The notes beneath the pieces were generated by a model. That model saw only the letters and a list, made by a program, of their open reading frames with translations. It was not told the DNA's origin and ran no database searches. A program made the translations under genes and the position numbers. Below are positions 54,601 to 64,000 of a stretch of DNA of 64,000 bases, in pieces (position 1 is the first letter of the stretch; each line of letters begins with the position of its first letter). Source of the stretch: Eublepharis macularius (lineage: Eukaryota > Chordata > Lepidosauria > Squamata > Eublepharidae); the NCBI RefSeq assembly GCF_028583425.1, contig NC_072791.1, forward strand, positions 35,037,368 through 35,101,367. The letters are read 5' to 3'.

Positions 54601-57600
54601 TGGGGCCGGCTTGCTGCGTTATGATGTCACACGCAGTGATATCATCATGCATTCTGGGGCACGTGTGTGCACTCTCTGTGCGTGTGTAGGGGCAGCAACA
54701 AACCTGCCGCTGCCCCCAGCTTTGTGCGCCAGAAACCCTGGCACCACCCCTGATCTCAGCCTACAAGATATTGTGCCTGAGAAGGGATGAGATTTAGCCC
54801 TAATCTACTGGTCCTCCCTTGACAGTATGCTGGGGACCCGGTCTCTTCACTCAACCCCTCCCCATATGTGTTGGCACTGTAGGCAGGTTCAGGCTGCTCC
54901 ACCCTCCAACTACAGTTGGGCCATGCTGCTGACACAGCACTTTTGGCTCCTGGATGCCACTTTGGCAGTTTCAGAGAGGACAAAGAATGAGAGAAGTGAA
55001 ACAGTCGCTGACATGTTGGACTTGTTCCCCAAGTATTACCCATAGTATTTCTTCCTCCAGCACTGGCAGCACAATGACAATTATAAATCTGCCCATATTA
55101 CTTCATTTTGGCTTATAGCTGATTATAAGGCCATGCATATCATCATTACAGGGATTTAAAACTAAACACAAAACATCCAACCTGTTTGAAAACAATCCAA
55201 GTTTCAGGATCTCATCTGTTATGTCCTGGATGAAACTTAAATACAGAAGTTCTTCTTCTCTGCACAGATAATATAGACAAATCTATCATTAATCTCTGAG
55301 CAAAAATATTTATCAAACTGTAGTAGAGACAAACATTGGCCTTTAATAGGCTTGTGATCAGAAAAGAAGTTCTAGTCATGAAGATATCTGATAGTCTCTA
55401 CATGTGCTACAGGATTTAATGACTAGCCTATTGGGATGTCCCCACTATGATCTGAGGGTCCTTGGAGGTTCCATTTTTCTGAACTTGTAAATAAACTCAA
55501 GTTCAGCAATCTCATGTTGTAATTTGCCCCTGAAGCTTCTTTCTATGAGAACTGCCCCCCGCCCCGCCACAGGGCTGAATAAAGACATAGGATTCTTATC
55601 TTACTACACAGATCCAGAGGAGTTAGCCGTGTTAGTCTGTAGTAGCAAAATAGAAAAGAGTCCAGTAGTATCTGACCAAGAGAACTGTGATTCTCGAAAG
55701 CTTATGCTACAGTAAAGTTGGTTAGTCTTAAAGGTGCTACTGGACTCTTTTCTATTTTATTTTACTACAGATGCTGTTTTTGCTCTAACCAAGCTGCATT
55801 GTACTTTTACATTCTGACTCCCTTCTTTGCTTCACCCCACCCACCTCCTGGCTGGGATATAAAGGCTCAGGGATGTCCCCTCCTCCCTGTATCCGAAGAA
55901 GGCACCTTTGACTCTCGAAAGCTTATACTCTTGAAAAATCTTGTTTGTCTCTAAGGTGCCACTGGACTCAAATCCTGTTGTTCTACAAGCACAGATAGTT
56001 ACTGCATTTACACAAAAGGAAGATGAACTCTGTAAGATGATTCCCCTAAAAAGTTTTATTATTATTATTATTGTATGTCACTGGAACTAGTATGTGTGTT
56101 TAGAATTACCCTCTCTTTTTCTTGATGGCACATGCAAAATATTTTTTTTCTTCCTTTCAAATAAACGGTATAGCTTCTTGAGAAGCTAATTAATAGGAAA
56201 CAGAGAGTGAGTATAAACGGGCACTTCTCACAGTGGAGGGTGGTGAGCAGTGGGGTGCCACAGGGGTCGGTATTGGGTCCAATGCTTTTTAACTTGTTTA
56301 TTAATGATTTGGAATTGGGATTAAGCAGTGAAGTGGCTAAATTTGCAGATGACACGAAATTGTTCAGGGTGGTGAAAGCCAGAGAGGATTGTGAGGCACT
56401 CCAAAGGGATCTGTCGAGGCTAGAAGAGTGGGCATCCATGTGGCAAATGAGGTTCAATGTAGCCAAGTGCAAAGTAATGCACATTGGAACCAAAAATCCA
56501 AAATATAAATACAAGTTGATGGGGTCTGAACTGGCGGAGACTGACCAAGAGAGAGATCTTGGAGTCATGATAGATAACTCACTAAAAACGTCAGCACAGT
56601 GTGCGACTGCCATAAAAAAAGCTAATGCTATGCTAGGGGTTATTAGGAAAGGGATTGAAAACAAATCAGCCGGTATCATAATGCCTCTGTATAAATCGAT
56701 GGTGAGGCCTCATTTGGAGTACTGTGTACAGTTCTGGTCGCCACACCTTAAAATAGGTATCATAGCACTGGAAAAAGTACAGAGAAGGGCAACTAAAATG
56801 ATTAAAGGGTTGGAACACTTTCCCTATGAGGAAAGATTGAGGCGCTTGGGGCTCTTTAGCCTGGAGAAAAGACGACTGAGGGGAGACATGATAGAGGTTT
56901 ACAAGATAATGCACGGGTTAGAGAAGGTAGAGAAAGATGTGTTTTTCTCCCTTTCTCACAATACAAGAACTCGTGGGCACTCTATGAAATTATTGAGCAG
57001 TCGGGTTAGAACAGATAGAAGAAAATACTACTTTACACAAAGGGTGATAAACGCATGGAATTCGTTGCCACAGGAGGTGGTAGCAGCTACAAGCATTGCC
57101 AGCTTCAAGAGGGGACTGGACAAATATATGGAGCAGAGGTCCATCAGTGGCTATTAGCCACAGGAGATAGATGGTATTCTCTTTGTGGGGAGGTGGTGCT
57201 CTGTTGTCTTGGTGCTGGAAGGAAGGCAGTGGGAGGGCTTCTGGTGTCCTGGCCTCACTGACAGTCCTTTAGATGGCACTGGATTTCTAGCCACTGTGTG
57301 TGACAGAATGTTGGACTGGATGGGCCACTGGCCTGATCCAACATGGCTTTGCTTATGTTCTTATGTTCTTATGAGAACATGGGATATACACCTGCTCTGG
57401 GTGTTTAAGACAGCCAATGTGAGGTTTCAGGTTCAAACCCCCCACCCCCTCACAGATGCTCAAAGGGAGACTTTGGGATGGTCATTTTCTTTCAGCCAAA
57501 TTCACCTCACAGAGTGGTTGTGGGGACAACACAGAAAAAGGGCAAACAATGTTTGCCTCCATATTGAGTAACAGAGGGTGAAAGTTAGGTAACTAACCTT

Positions 57601-60600
57601 AATAAAAAGGATTTGATTTCTGCCTCCAGCTCAAAAGAGGTGGTGGCTTCATCCATAACACACGTTTAAGACACCCTGGAGCGTTTTACCCAACTGGTTC
57701 ACATATTATGCATGATTGTAACTGGAATAAGGCACATGGGATTAATCTTTTCCCTCATAAATCATCTTTTATTATTGCCATTCTGTCACCATGGTAAATG
57801 TTATTTCTATACCATTTTTACTAAGCGTTAGTGAAACAAGACAAAACATCTCAAGTAACAGGAAAGTAATTTAATTGCTCTTATGCCTAAACAGTAGCAG
57901 CGTTATTTAGCAAGCAGGTTTCCACTAATGTAGTACACAAAGACTTAATAGAAGTAATCAGCCATCAACATGCAAATCTGTTAATGTGCTGCTATGTTTC
58001 CCTGAATAGAAACAAATGATGTCTCTGTTATGTGGGGTGGGGTGTGTGCGTTGAGCATCACAAACACCTTGAACAGCTTTGGCAAGCACTCAGTTGGATC
58101 TTACATTAATCAGTTTACGTCTGGAAACCCTCCAACTACTTAGCATTCTGTTCATACAACATGTGGGTTAGTGGTTTTAAGAGTGAGTTGCATTCCTAGA
58201 GCATCTTCCAGTCATGCATCGTACAGCTCAGGTGATTTTGAGAATGATTTTCCCATCAAGAAACCAAAGACAGAACATGAAAGCAAGCAACAACTGCTGA
58301 CCAAGGGCAAGCTTCTTACCACCATTTCCCTGGCTCAACCTTAGCTGGCCACTTTTGGAGTTTGGAGAAAAGTTAGTGAGTGGCCACCAAAAATGGGGCC
58401 AATCACAAAATGTTGGGAGATTCCAAGACAAGTATCATCCTTTCACGGAGGCAGATATTTCCAAATGGATGCTCCCTGCATGCAAAAAGGTGATGCCTCC
58501 TGGATTCTTCTTAAACACCCCCTGCTCCACTGAAGCAAAGTAAAACCAGGACTAGCTATTTGCTTTGGAGAAGAGATACACTGGAGAGAAGTGGGAGCCA
58601 GGCATCCATGGTGACCACGCTGAGTGGCCTTGGAGTTGACCGTTTGATATTTAAAAAATCAAGAATTGAAGGAAAACAGAACCTATATGAATAAGAAACT
58701 CTAACACTATCACGTAAAAAACCTTAAAATCTATTCTCGAACTAATGGAGTTTTCTTCTGCTAAAGGCTTATGTACATTTCAAAATCAAGAAGAGTAGAA
58801 ATAGTATACATCTACAGATAGATAAACAACACCCCTTTAATAATAAAACATAGATTAAAGACCATACACGTTTTGACAATTGTCTTCCTCAGCGGTCACA
58901 GAATAGGTAACAATATACAAGGATAAAGTATTACAAAAATGCAAAGAATGCACAATTAGTTAATTTTTAATTGTTTTCCATTGAATTATGTATTCGGTAA
59001 TTTACAGGATACCACATATAGAAACTCTGTAGTTCTTTTCCTGCTGTTGAAGCAACCTATTTTACAATATATAGCTTCCAGAATGAGGTCATTAATTAAT
59101 TTTATATTTTTTATGGTTTGAAAATGTATATATTTTCCTTTTCTAAAAACCTCTCTCTTAGATATATAGAAAGGGGGGTAATATTTAATACTGACCAGCT
59201 GTGCCCTTTTATTTATTACGTATTCTTTGCATCTTTTGAGGTATTGCGTATCTGTAGATGTATACTATTTCTACTATTCCTGTTGTGTATAGGCCTTTTG
59301 TGGAAGAAAACTCCATTAGATCAGGAATAGATTTTAAGGTTTATTTACACAACAGTTTAGCATTTAGATATCATTTTCCTGCAATTCTTGATTTTTTAAT
59401 TTTTGTGGCACTTTCCCTCTTTGATTGCTTGCTTGCTTGCTAATGCCATGTACTCTCTCTTTCACTGTATTCTGTGGCTGGTTCTTTCTAATGATGTTTT
59501 AATATCTGCAAAGAGTTTATCTTTGTTGTAAGCTGCCTTGGGTTGAGAGGAAGCACAGCAATTGACTAAACGATTGATAAAAGAGAAGAAATTTTCTATA
59601 AGAAAAAAATATTACTTACTCAGCCTGAATTTTTCTCATCATTGGGGACTGCCCAGAACATGGAGAAGTCACCCTAAACCATAACATGAGGCAGAGATAT
59701 CAGACACAGAGATAAGTTCCATGCTACAAACATACCAGTTTCATATCAGTCTGTTAAGAGTTTTCCCCAAAGAACTTGGGAATTATAGTTTGGTGAAGTA
59801 GGTAAGAATTCTCTATTTTAGTCCCTTCAAAGAACTACATTTCCCAGGGTTCCCTGAAAGAAGGCATGACTACAAATCTGACTTAAATCTGTACTGTCTG
59901 TGACTATGCCCTGAAAGTAAGATTGAGTAAACACCTAGGGACTTATTTTTGATCCTCTTCTTCCTCAAAGAATTCAGTGTTTCCCTCCTTTTCCATTTAT
60001 CCTCAGACAGCAATGCATTAGATTACTGTTCAGTAGTCCAAAGTCACTTGGAGAATTTCATGGCTACATGGGGATTTGAACTTGGGACTTGAAGATCCCC
60101 TGGATTTCTTCACTCTACGGAGGCAGGCAACTCATGAAAAGAATTGTTCATGTAAGATCATCTATTAGATACTCAAGGTTTTATGTCTCAGAGGCCCAGT
60201 ATGGCTATTTCTTATGGGCTTAAAGGAGACTTTATCTAGACTGGAAACATCATAGCACATAGAACGTATCTAACGAACAGCCTTCAGCGTGTTCTACATA
60301 ATAATGCTATTATGAGAATCACAAGAGGTAATCTGAAAAAACTGCTTCTGACAATGCTGCCTTTCAATGGAGACTTTTTTACGTTACTGAATTTACAATA
60401 TCCTCAGCTTCTGGTGGGAAATACTCCTCAAGTCGCATTTTGATTCACTGATTTTACAGGTCGCTTATCATACAGCTTTTATGTTGCAGAATATGTCTCT
60501 CACTAAATCTATTTGGTTCTGATGTTTTTGTGCTCTTTGGAAGAAAGAGCGGGAACAGACTACACAAAAGACTGCTGTGCCTTCCATAAAGTGAACACGC

Positions 60601-63040
60601 ATATACACACACATACCTCGGTGGAAACCGAAGAGGCTTATTGGAAAAAGACACAGAATCCTCAGCAAAATTGGGGGGGGGGCAGGGCTGGAGCAGCAAG
60701 AGGCTGCAGTTGTATGAGATAAAACTGATAAAAAGGCAAAACTTTCTCAAAAAAAGAAATCTATATTTAAAAAAAAATATTATATTTGATATCACAGTCA
60801 TGGAGCACATTATATAGAAACAGGAGAGTTTAACCAAACTGAGGAGGCTGAAGAACAGGAAACTGGCTATAAGGGTGTGTCTTTACTAGACTCCGATGTT
60901 GATTTCTCCCTCTCTGGAATCACAAGAGTTTGGGGAGGGGCTTCAGTCTTCCAGCTCCATTCCACCTTCTACTTCAACACACTCATTTTAAGCTTCTCCT
61001 TAACCCCAACTCTCATCCAGCTATCCCTCCCCCCTTCTCTTATTCATGATCCATTTTTTTAACCAAAGACAAAAAAACATTTGTGCCAAGTGGTCTTTAG
61101 AACCTTTTCCATCTGTAGTAAAGGGTAGCAACTTATCAGCCAGTTTGCTGGTTTGCCAGAGACCCAATCAATATCCTGATTTTGTGGCCTGTGTGGAACT
61201 TCCAAATGCGAGGGATCATCAAGCACTTGGTGAATAACAATTCTAAGCTGCCAGACTGTGTTCAGGCTCACAAGTTGTGCGGACCTTATACAGGAGGAAA
61301 ATAAGAAGTGCTTGTGTGTGTAATTCAATCTATGTATAATTCAATCTTCCATGAGAGCACATACAAGAGATGTGATAAATATCAATTTCTAAAACATATA
61401 GTGCCAGCTTAGTAGGTCATATGGTGTGGAGACGGGCTTGCATTCTCTTAATTAGGGTTGCCAGTGAGCAGCTAGCTACTGGTAGAAGTCTGGGGGAAGT
61501 GGGGACATGGAGGGGCACCATCAGGAGATGGTGTTACATCACATCCGGGGGCGGGGGGAAACAGAAGTTACATCAGTCCACTCTAGGAATTATCAGAAAC
61601 TCTATGTATTCATGCTTCCTTAGTAATTAATTTTTAAAAAATTATTCCAAATACGCTTTCTCACTTTTCTATTTTTTCAAAATTCCAGATACCTGGATTA
61701 GCACAAATCCAGATACCTGGATTAGCACAAATCAGAACTCTTTTTTAAGCCTTGCAGTGTTTATATGTAACAAGTAATGAGCATGCACATCATTGAAAGA
61801 AATTCCAGCTGCCTTCTTTATGCAGAGATCTCATAACATGATCTTTATGCAGTGATCTCAAACAGAAGGGCAGGAAGTTGCTTTACGCAGCCCAACCTGA
61901 TTGACCCAGAATTCATATTGATTTAACTAGAACAGCAGAGTCAGGTATTTTGGTTTTAGAAGAGCAGAATTCTGAAAAGTCTTTGCTTTTCTAGTTCTAG
62001 AGGCCCATCTAGTTAAATCTATCTGATTTATGAGCCAGTCCAGCCATCAGAGTCAACTTGATGACTGGCTGGGATGTCAGAATTTAAGAGGGTGCCACCA
62101 GGGTCGGCTATGGGAAAGCCTTTGAGAGAGAGAAATGCAGCTTGCACTCTTGGAGGAAGTGTACAAACGTGGCTTAGCATTTCATCAGCTGCATGAGAAG
62201 ATCTATTACACTTGGGAAGATAGGACCAAGAGCCCAGGTCTCCATTGGTTTCCCACATTTAGACAAGTGTAAAGGGGAGGAAGTATTAGAAGTAAGAGGC
62301 GCTGAAAATGAAAACAATATACTTGTGATTGTTTAATGAGTCAGAGCAGTGCAGGGGTTAGAATGGCAGCCATGGAGCTAGAAGATCCAGGTTGAAATCC
62401 CCATTCTGCCACGGAAGTTCGTCAGGTGATCAAGGCCAGTCACTGTCTCTCAGCCTAGCCCACCTCACCGGGATGCTGTTGTGAGGATAAAATGAAGGGG
62501 AAAACAACACCGTAAGCTACTTGGGGTTCCCCTCAGAGGTATAAATATATAAACAAATAAATAAAATCTACTGTTTTCTGCTGCTCAACATATACCACAC
62601 AGAAGACGAAATGAGCACAATTTTAATTCAACAGGGGTAGAAAAAGTTCTTCCTTCTGGTTGAGTATGTGTGTGAACTAATTCTTCATCATTTGGCTCAA
62701 CATTTCTTCCAATATTCATTTTAGTTATTGTACCCTCACTATTGGCTAGGATGAAGAAAATTTCTCTTTCAAATCTGCTTTGCAACTTTACTAGTTTTGC
62801 TTCTGGAACACAATCATAATAAATACTTCCACTTTGATTGCACATAAACGGCCTTAATCTCCAAAAAGACACCCTGTTAGGTTTCACAGATAGGCTTGAT
62901 AAGGTCACTTTCACCAGCAAGGAGATATAGCGAAAATATGAATATTTTCCTCTGAATTTCATGTACCTTGGTGAGGAGAACTGAGAAGGAGCCTTCCTTT
63001 CACCACACTTATCTGCCATAGCAGATACTGAGTCTTCCAC
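51225..63040 (-). CDS. SPATA7: SPATA7, last five coding exons (5' part beyond right edge)
   Basis: SPATA7 is a photoreceptor connecting-cilium protein that works with RPGRIP1 and is mutated in human Leber congenital amaurosis and retinitis pigmentosa (family knowledge). Exons on the - strand, in transcript order: 63040-62967, 59673-59620, 55259-55182, 53736-53679, 51692-51225. All have AG/GT borders and compatible phases, giving 732 nt, 243 residues and a stop. Conserved blocks match the human protein: SSPR at the first junction, RKI then EEELLYLSF, TDEILKLGLFSNR, LERLFERHI-QNK, and MRHLL-L-DLGC. The C-terminal third is acidic, Ser/Thr-rich and poorly conserved. The gene converges on PTPN21, the order known in other vertebrates. 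Confidence 0.93.
52161..52250 (+). mobile_element. tRNA-headed SINE, 5' part only
   Basis: Reads ggctcactggcagagcatct then tgcatgcagaaggtcccagg and ttcaatcct, with both pol III boxes visible. The body is missing. Confidence 0.75.
52545..53030 (+). mobile_element. LINE ORF2 C-terminal fragment and 3' tail
   Basis: The open frame 52576-52848 has a Cys/His pattern (HFCDC, then SHTFFYCPKY) like the zinc-knuckle end of non-LTR ORF2. It is followed by ggctgttaaacttgaataaa. Clade uncertain. Confidence 0.6.
53303..53332. repeat. (GT)n(GA)n microsatellite
   Basis: About eight GT units followed directly by about seven GA units. Confidence 0.95.
53679..53736 (-). CDS. SPATA7: SPATA7 exon, LERLFERHI segment
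   Basis: A 58-nt exon after a poly-T acceptor ending tttttag. It reads ALERLFERHIEQNKNHLNE with donor GAG|gtctgt. The human counterpart reads LERLFERHIKQNKHLEE. Confidence 0.93.
53737..55181. other. SPATA7 intron
   Basis: A SINE at about 53830-54050 is interrupted by a ggatataaaggctccaagat segment shared with 55850. A hAT-like GC-rich element follows at 54242-54752. The rest shows nothing. Confidence 0.6.
54242..54752. mobile_element. GC-rich hAT-like element, duplication ATCTCAGC
   Basis: ATCTCAGC is duplicated at 54234-54241 and 54753-54760. Termini begin CAGGG on both strands. Interior is very GC-rich, so several long open frames arise by chance on both strands. Confidence 0.8.
55182..55259 (-). 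CDS. SPATA7: SPATA7 exon, conserved EEELLYLSF segment
   Basis: A 78-nt exon after ctgtgcag with donor AACAG|gttgg. It reads EEELLYLSFIQDITDEILKL then GLFSN, which is close to human SPATA7. Confidence 0.93.
55615..55760. mobile_element. Deleted copy of the palindrome family
   Basis: The left flank gttagccgtgttagtctgta is intact. The left arm is shortened (ccagtagtatctgaccaag) and the right arm complete (aagttggttagtcttaaagg). Confidence 0.75.
56174..57373 (+). mobile_element. CR1 LINE, 5'-truncated, intact reverse-transcriptase fragment
   Basis: An uninterrupted frame from 56174 to the stop at 57155-57157 encodes the C-terminal half of CR1 ORF2. It includes SSGVPQGSVLGPMLF, the catalytic FADDTKL, and the distal PLYKSMVRPHLEYC...ALEKVQRRATKM region. 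The 3' UTR ends in CR1-type repeats (cttatgttcttatgttctta). It lies antisense in a SPATA7 intron. Truncated upstream, so not autonomous, but with no stop or frameshift, which suggests a recent insertion. Confidence 0.9.
59620..59673 (-). CDS. SPATA7: SPATA7 exon
   Basis: A 54-nt exon after ggtttag with a strong donor GCTGA|gtaagt. It reads VTSPCSGQSPMMRKIQA, and GA joins the next exon's A to give Glu. RKI followed by the Glu run aligns with human SPATA7. Confidence 0.85.
   Translation of the reverse strand, partial: GDFSMFWAVPNDEKNSG
59674..62966. other. SPATA7 intron
   Basis: An old MITE-like stretch with ttgggaattatag and gaactacatttcccagggtt (59765-59880), a G run (60668-60677), an AGGGTTGCCAG remnant (about 61455-61600) and a SINE (62340-62565). 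No exon seen. Confidence 0.6.
62340..62565 (+). mobile_element. Sauria-type SINE
   Basis: Reads cagagcagtgcaggggttag, gaagatccaggttgaaatcc, ctcagcctagcccacctcac and the tail ggtataaatatataaacaaa. Confidence 0.8.
62967..63040 (-). CDS. SPATA7: SPATA7 exon
   Basis: After the acceptor ctcttcttttcag the exon reads VEDSVSAMADKCGERKAPSQ then FSSP, with donor CCAAG|gtacat. AG plus the first G of the next exon makes Arg, reproducing the conserved SSPR. Length is 74 nt. The open frame continues into the intron, but that part is not coding. Confidence 0.8.
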
Positions 63041-64000
63041 CTGAAAAGAAGAGAGAATTTTTTTTAAAAAAATCCATTATCAATGATGTGAAAAGGAGGG
63101 AAGAAATTAAACTAGGAGAAAAGGGAGCTGATGCAGCAGGATTTGCGCTCTGCTAAAAACATGTGGCATGATCCTCCCCCTCGTGCCCATGTGTGCTTCT
63201 GCTGCTGGGCTGGGACCAGTTCAATATGCTCAGACTGATCACATGAGGCATTCCTGCACGTTACAGTGCAGTGTGCACCTTTCTGGCCCCCGGCACACAA
63301 GCTAGTCCATCAGTGGTATGTTACAAACTTTTCAATAAAACTATTTTTCAAAAAGAGTATGGGTATGCAAAACACTGGAGACCAGAAGTGAAGCAGGTTG
63401 CTCAGTAATTCTGTGTGAGGCAGAGGAACGCACAAGGCTAGGTGCATTAACCCAACAGCATGTCTGGGTGAGGGAGGGAAGGCATCCTCCATGGGGATTC
63501 CCATAAAGCCTCTATTAAAGGGAAAGGATTTTTTTTCTCCAGGCCTGTTGGCAATCCTATTCAGAAGGAAGGATTGTGTTTGTGGTTATGTCGATGCCTC
63601 TTCAGACTGCTCAGAAGAGTCATTTTAAACAATAACAAAAATGTTTATGAAGAGTACTACTGCACTGTTTATGTATGCATGTTTGTGCACACACACGTGC
63701 ATTATAGGAAACAAAAGTACTATTTTAAAAATCTGAACAAAGAGCAGGAAGCAGCCAACCTGTAAATAAAATTTTAATTACAGTGAACGTATCTTTCTAA
63801 CGTGGTCATTTCTCTCATGTATGATCTGTGAAAAAATATATTGTGCAAAATGTCACAGATAAGACTAAAAAGAACTGAAGAACTTGTATTTCTCATACTT
63901 GTTTCTAACTTTTTGTGATCATATATAGTTTGAAACTTGTACTGGAGCATCTTGAAAGCCTTTTCAGGCAGAAGGGCAGGAAGTATATTTAAAAATAAGA
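63041..64000. other. SPATA7 intron to window edge, nothing definite
   Basis: Acceptor tract for the 63040 exon at 63041-63060. No further SPATA7 exon or repeat family was recognised. Confidence 0.5.

Larger units (their letters stand above)
55260..59619. other. SPATA7 intron, 4.4 kb
   Basis: Contains a palindrome-family copy (55615-55760), a related fragment (55835-55990), an (ATT)n run near 56057-56075 and a CR1 LINE (56174-57373). From 57374 to 59619 no gene or clear element is seen apart from a cctcagcggtcacag word near 58890. Confidence 0.65.

Noticed and set aside
54230..54790. Several overlapping long open frames on both strands
   Set aside because: They lie in the GC-rich transposon 54242-54752, where stop codons are rare. 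Composition is Ala/Pro/Arg-rich in every frame.
57598..57629. Possible SPATA7 exon on the - strand (reads LEAEIKSFLL between ag and gt)
   Set aside because: Exons at 59673-59620 and 55259-55182 join directly in phase and reproduce the conserved order RKI-EEELLYL, leaving no room for an exon between them. The match is short and likely chance.
62585..62966. Extension of the SPATA7 exon to the end of the open frame at 62585
   Set aside because: The donor CCAAG|gtacat at 62967 gives the correct phase and the conserved SSPR junction. The downstream residues show no similarity to SPATA7.

Overview
This window is vertebrate nuclear DNA, almost certainly from a squamate reptile (lizard or snake). 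The evidence is the repeat content: many copies of a tRNA-derived SINE matching the Sauria SINE pattern, 5S-rRNA-derived SINEs with a Bov-B-like tail, CR1 and L2 LINE fragments, and numerous non-autonomous hAT-like DNA transposons with 8-bp target duplications. Genes are split into short exons with GT-AG introns. No prokaryotic genes, CRISPR array or functional RNA gene were seen.

Two protein genes are supported, arranged tail to tail. PTPN21 (FERM-domain protein tyrosine phosphatase PTPD1) runs on the + strand. Its first exons lie outside the window. Sixteen coding exons were located between 2096 and 41181, and they join in frame throughout (3205 nt, about 1067 residues). They encode the rest of the FERM domain, a long proline-rich linker carried mainly by one 1463-nt exon, and the C-terminal phosphatase domain. 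The active-site HC(X5)R motif is intact and the WPD loop reads WPE. A long 3' UTR probably follows, with candidate poly(A) signals at 41793 to 45698.

SPATA7 (photoreceptor ciliary protein) runs on the - strand and enters from the right edge. Its last five coding exons lie at 63040-62967, 59673-59620, 55259-55182, 53736-53679 and 51692-51225. All phases agree (732 nt, 243 residues plus stop), and the 3' UTR appears very short. A convergent PTPN21/SPATA7 pair is the conserved order known around human 14q31.

Introns and the intergenic gap (about 45.7-51.1 kb) are packed with mobile elements, several nested in one another. The most striking structures are a perfect 166-bp palindrome (46597-46762), a foldback element with 77-bp arms (22873-23106), hAT-like elements with clean 8-bp duplications (2384-3162, 31554-31923, 32131-33069, 54242-54752), and a CR1 LINE with an uninterrupted reverse-transcriptase fragment antisense inside SPATA7. 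I found no evidence of an undescribed multi-gene system. The points of interest are transposon structure and splice-site detail.
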